Origin: Desulfosarcina ovata subsp. ovata
Lineage (GTDB): Bacteria > Desulfobacterota > Desulfobacteria > Desulfobacterales > Desulfosarcinaceae
NCBI RefSeq assembly: GCF_009689005.1
Contig: NZ_AP021879.1
Span: forward strand, 2,728,001-2,792,000
Reading direction: 5' to 3'
DNA: 64,000 bases
In this document: positions 61,689 through 64,000 of the stretch, in pieces
Layout of the letters: the number at the start of each line of letters is the position of its first letter
Position numbering within the stretch: the first letter of the stretch is position 1
Translations under genes and position numbers: made by a program
The notes under the pieces: model-generated
What the model was told of the DNA's origin: nothing
Database searches by the model: none
Seen by the model: the letters and a program-made list of their open reading frames with translations, nothing else

Positions 61689-63245
61689 ATGGATAAAGAA
61701 CAAGAAAAGTGGGCCATCTTTTGGTGCGATCTCTTAAGCCCGGTGATTTTCGGAGAGATCGACGAGAAAGCGACGAACCGGTTTCTCAAGGAGTTGGCCC
61801 AAGAGCCGCTTCGTTTCCCTGACGGAGAGATCAAAACACCCTCGCTATCCACGCTGAGACGAAAGCTGAACCGTTATCGACAAAGCGGATTCGACGGCCT
61901 TGAACGACAAACGCGTAGCGATCAGGGAAAGCCCCGCAGCGTGAGCCCCGAGGTCCTCGCAACGGCCATTGAACTGAAAAAAGAGCAGCCCTACCGCAGC
62001 CCCAAGGCCATCAACCGCTTTTTGCAAACCACGTATGCGACCTGTGTGCCCCGCTCCACGCTTTACCGTCACCTGAAAGCCGCCGGCGCCACCCGGATCA
62101 AGCTGGGCGTTACCAAGCTGAAGGTCCGCAAACGCTGGACCCGGGAGCACACCAATGATCTGTGGGTCGGCGACTTCGAGGAAGGACCCTACGTCATCGA
62201 GAAAAACGATGTCGTACCTACCTGTCTGTCCGCCTTCATCGACTGCCACAGCCGCTTTGTTGTCGAGGCGCGCTATTACTTCAGGCAAAACCTGGATGTA
62301 CTCATCGATTCGCTGATCCGGGCATGGTCAAACCATGGCGCATCGCTCGAACTGTACCTGGACAATGCCAAGGTGTACCATGCCAACGGGCTCAAGGCCG
62401 CCTGTTATCGTCTGAACACCCGGCTGCTCCACCGACCGCCCCGGGACCCGGCGCCCGGTGGCCTGATTGAGAGATTCTTTCAGACCGCCCAACAGCAGTT
62501 CGAGGCCGAGGTCCGCGCCGGAGATTTGCTCACCCTGGAACAACTCAATCGCGCGCTGTCTGCCTGGCTGTCCGTCGCTTACCACAAAGACATCCACAGC
62601 CAGACTGGAGAACGTCCTGAAGATCGATATCACAACGGTCTGACCATCATCCGCCAGGTCGATATGAGCCGTGTGATCGAATCATTCATGCAAGCCATCC
62701 CCCGTACCGTCAACCGGACTTTTTCCGATGTCCAAATCAATAAACGCTTCTACCGGGTGGATCCCAAACTGCGCGGAGACCGGGTAGAGGTCCGCTTCGA
62801 TCCGTTTTCAACCTGGGACAAGGTCCAGATCCACTCCCTGGACGGGCAGTATCTGGGCACCGGAGTGCTGCATCAACGCCAAACCGGTCTGCCGCTCGCA
62901 CCAGGCCAAGACCGGGGTAAACCCAAGCACAGCTATACTGACCTGTTAATCCAACAGCACAAAAAGGAACTGGCCGAAAAAACCGCCGGCATCGATTATC
63001 GCAAAATCGTCGAACACCGCCGGTGGCCTTTTCACCAATTCGCCAACACCGTGGCCCAGCTTCTCGGGTTTAAAGCCGGCTTGACCGGGCTTTGCTCCGG
63101 CGATCTGGAAATGCTCAAGAAGGTCTATAATCAACGTTCAGCCATCGACCGGCAGACGGTCAAGCAAGCCTTTGAAAACGCAAGGCAGCCAAGTGTGCCC
63201 TACATCGTCGCCGAACTCAAACAACTCATCAAAGGAGACCGATAA
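61689..63245 (+). CDS. DDE-type integrase/transposase (TniA/Mu-like)
   Basis: A 518-residue retroviral-integrase-fold transposase. ATG 61689 with AAAGGAGG upstream. N-terminal helix-turn-helix ('TLRRKLNRYRQSGFDGL', 'RSPKAINRFLQ'); catalytic core with 'DLWVGDFEEG' (D, ~160), 'ELYLDNAKVYHANG' (D, ~224) and 'GGLIERFFQTAQQ' (E, ~260); C-terminal Mu-type beta barrel 'NKRFYRVDPKLRGDRVEVRF'. It overlaps the start region of the AAA ATPase, which is the usual partner in IS21/Tn7-like systems. All three acidic residues are present. Confidence 0.85.
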   Translation: MDKEQEKWAIFWCDLLSPVIFGEIDEKATNRFLKELAQEPLRFPDGEIKTPSLSTLRRKLNRYRQSGFDGLERQTRSDQGKPRSVSPEVLATAIELKKEQPYRSPKAINRFLQTTYATCVPRSTLYRHLKAAGATRIKLGVTKLKVRKRWTREHTNDLWVGDFEEGPYVIEKNDVVPTCLSAFIDCHSRFVVEARYYFRQNLDVLIDSLIRAWSNHGASLELYLDNAKVYHANGLKAACYRLNTRLLHRPPRDPAPGGLIERFFQTAQQQFEAEVRAGDLLTLEQLNRALSAWLSVAYHKDIHSQTGERPEDRYHNGLTIIRQVDMSRVIESFMQAIPRTVNRTFSDVQINKRFYRVDPKLRGDRVEVRFDPFSTWDKVQIHSLDGQYLGTGVLHQRQTGLPLAPGQDRGKPKHSYTDLLIQQHKKELAEKTAGIDYRKIVEHRRWPFHQFANTVAQLLGFKAGLTGLCSGDLEMLKKVYNQRSAIDRQTVKQAFENARQPSVPYIVAELKQLIKGDR

Positions 63246-64000
63246 TGTTTTTAGCCCATTTTTCTTTAACTGCCCACCCGTTTGCCGAAAAACCGCCCAT
63301 CGAATGGCTGCAACGCGATCCCCGGATCGAACAGGCGCTGGCAAGGCTTAAATTCTTCGAACAACAAGGCGCCCTAGCCTTGATCCTCGGCCAGACTGGA
63401 CTCGGCAAATCTTCACTGCTCAGGCTCTTCATCCACGAGTTGCCACACAACCGGTATCATCCCCTTTACCTTCATCTCACTCCCCTCCAGGCCAACGCCT
63501 TTCTACGGCTCATGGTCACCAAACTCGGCGAAAAACCCAGGATGGGAAAGGACCGTATGCTGCTGCAGATCCTCGAACGGATCAAACAAAACGAAAAGTG
63601 CACCCTTTTAATCGTCGACGAGGCCCATCTGATCGATCCTAACACCCTTACCGATCTGCGCCTGTTGATATCCTCCATCGATGAAGAGGTATCGTTGAAA
63701 ATTGTCTTGTGTGGTCAGGAGAACCTGAAAGATGTCCTCAAACGTGCCTCGCATGCCGATCTGGTTCAGCGGATCACCCTGCGGTTTGCCTTGCATGCGC
63801 TCTCAAAAGAGCAATCCGGCGCCTATATCGATAACCGTATGACCTTGGCCGGTGGAACAGCCAAAACCTTCGAAAGCGAGGCCAAAAACCTGATTCATGA
63901 CTACACCGGCGGCGTCCCTCGCCAAATCAACAATGTCGCCACGGCTTGCCTGATTAATGCCGCCTCGCGCAACCTGAAAAAAATCGATGACGCCCTGGTT
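63245..64000 (+). CDS. AAA ATPase of the transposon (TniB/ExeA-like), 3' end outside window
   Basis: 252 codons are visible from ATG 63245 (AAAGGAG upstream; the base is shared with the integrase stop). 'GLTxNPF'-like opening 'LTAHPFAEKPPIEW', Walker A 'LILGQTGLGKSSLLRLF' (~48-64), Walker B 'CTLLIVDEAHLID' (~120-132), sensor-like 'IVLCGQENLKDVL' and 'GGVPRQINNVATACL'. Such ATPases choose the target site and stimulate the integrase. It should continue a little beyond 64000. Confidence 0.85.
   Translation, partial: MFLAHFSLTAHPFAEKPPIEWLQRDPRIEQALARLKFFEQQGALALILGQTGLGKSSLLRLFIHELPHNRYHPLYLHLTPLQANAFLRLMVTKLGEKPRMGKDRMLLQILERIKQNEKCTLLIVDEAHLIDPNTLTDLRLLISSIDEEVSLKIVLCGQENLKDVLKRASHADLVQRITLRFALHALSKEQSGAYIDNRMTLAGGTAKTFESEAKNLIHDYTGGVPRQINNVATACLINAASRNLKKIDDALV

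Larger units (their letters stand above)
61607..64000 (+). mobile_element. Tn7/Mu-like transposon, left part (runs off the window)
   Basis: Proposed left end at TGTCAATTTTC (61607), with 5'-TGT as in many Mu/Tn7/Tn5053-type elements, followed by the integrase and ATPase genes. The other end lies outside the window. No target duplication could be tested. Confidence 0.5.

Noticed and set aside
1-64000. CRISPR array
   Set aside because: No regularly spaced direct repeats of 20-40 bp with unique spacers were seen, and no cas gene.
61689-64000. CRISPR-associated Tn7-like transposon (CAST)
   Set aside because: Integrase plus AAA ATPase is compatible, but no TniQ, Cas or array lies within the window; the right part is not visible.

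Overview
The window looks like a chromosomal segment of a GC-rich Desulfobacterota (Desulfobacteraceae/Desulfosarcina-like) bacterium. The reasons are the mix of genes (pyruvoyl arginine decarboxylase, bacterial deoxyhypusine-synthase homologue, BtuCDF-like transporter with a DUF364 protein, orphan GspE/PilB ATPase with an HDOD protein) and the large load of IS remnants and short palindromic repeats. The assignment is an inference; no rRNA or other phylogenetic marker is present.

Layout. 1-1.8 kb: an IS end that has cut off the front of an IS1634-type transposase. 2-5.9 kb: sodium/solute symporter, gamma-glutamyltransferase (opposite strand) and an orphan DbpA-type RNA-binding domain. 6.1-9 kb: GspE/PilB-like ATPase and HDOD protein. 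9.2-14 kb: DUF374 acyltransferase, DUF4136 lipoprotein, and a 1041-residue membrane protein I cannot name. 14-16.7 kb: small lipoprotein, DsbA-like thioredoxin-fold protein and MBL-fold hydrolase (minus strand). 16.8-19.4 kb: a polyamine cluster (arginine to agmatine, agmatine to putrescine, plus a DHS/homospermidine-synthase-like enzyme). 19.6-23.5 kb: a metal-chelate or corrinoid-type ABC importer with a DUF364 protein. 23.5-28.7 kb: a front-damaged diguanylate cyclase, a small lipoprotein and a TPR-CHAT protease-like gene interrupted by one in-frame amber codon. 28.9-34.6 kb: NudC and an RND efflux pair whose pump carries an unusual C-terminal extension. 35-39.1 kb: a hybrid histidine kinase behind a tandem-duplicated periplasmic sugar-binding protein. 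39.3-44.7 kb: two acyl-CoA synthetases enclosing a GNAT acetyltransferase and an HDAC-family deacetylase, resembling the Bacillus acsA/acuABC arrangement. 44.7-46 kb: two broken genes pointing away from one junction. 46.2-48.2 kb: an ECF sigma factor gene with an in-frame UGA at a probable conserved cysteine, and an enoyl-CoA hydratase.

From 48.2 kb to the end the window is a mobile and accessory region: IS3 remnant, a 2.3-kb IS with a 747-residue transposase, a decayed AbiE-like pair, a HepT/MntA toxin-antitoxin, a NERD protein, a broken Fic gene, an IS with frameshifted transposase inserted (8-bp target duplication) into an IS91 remnant, a divergent tRNA-Arg(CCG), an AT-rich island (CsgG-like protein; ankyrin-M48 protease), a second IS91 remnant, and the start of a Tn7/Mu-type transposon (DDE integrase plus AAA ATPase) that has cut a DUF6431-like gene.

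At least four families of short non-coding elements were resolved by comparing copies or flanks: a 144-bp TA-flanked palindromic element (two copies), a CAGGGCAATCGCA-ended element with 9-bp flanking direct repeats (two loci), a 142-bp element at the nudC 3' end, and IS91-like ends. The most interesting candidates are the possible selenocysteine ECF sigma factor, the acylation/deacylation cluster, the double-binding-protein sensor system, and the extended RND pump.
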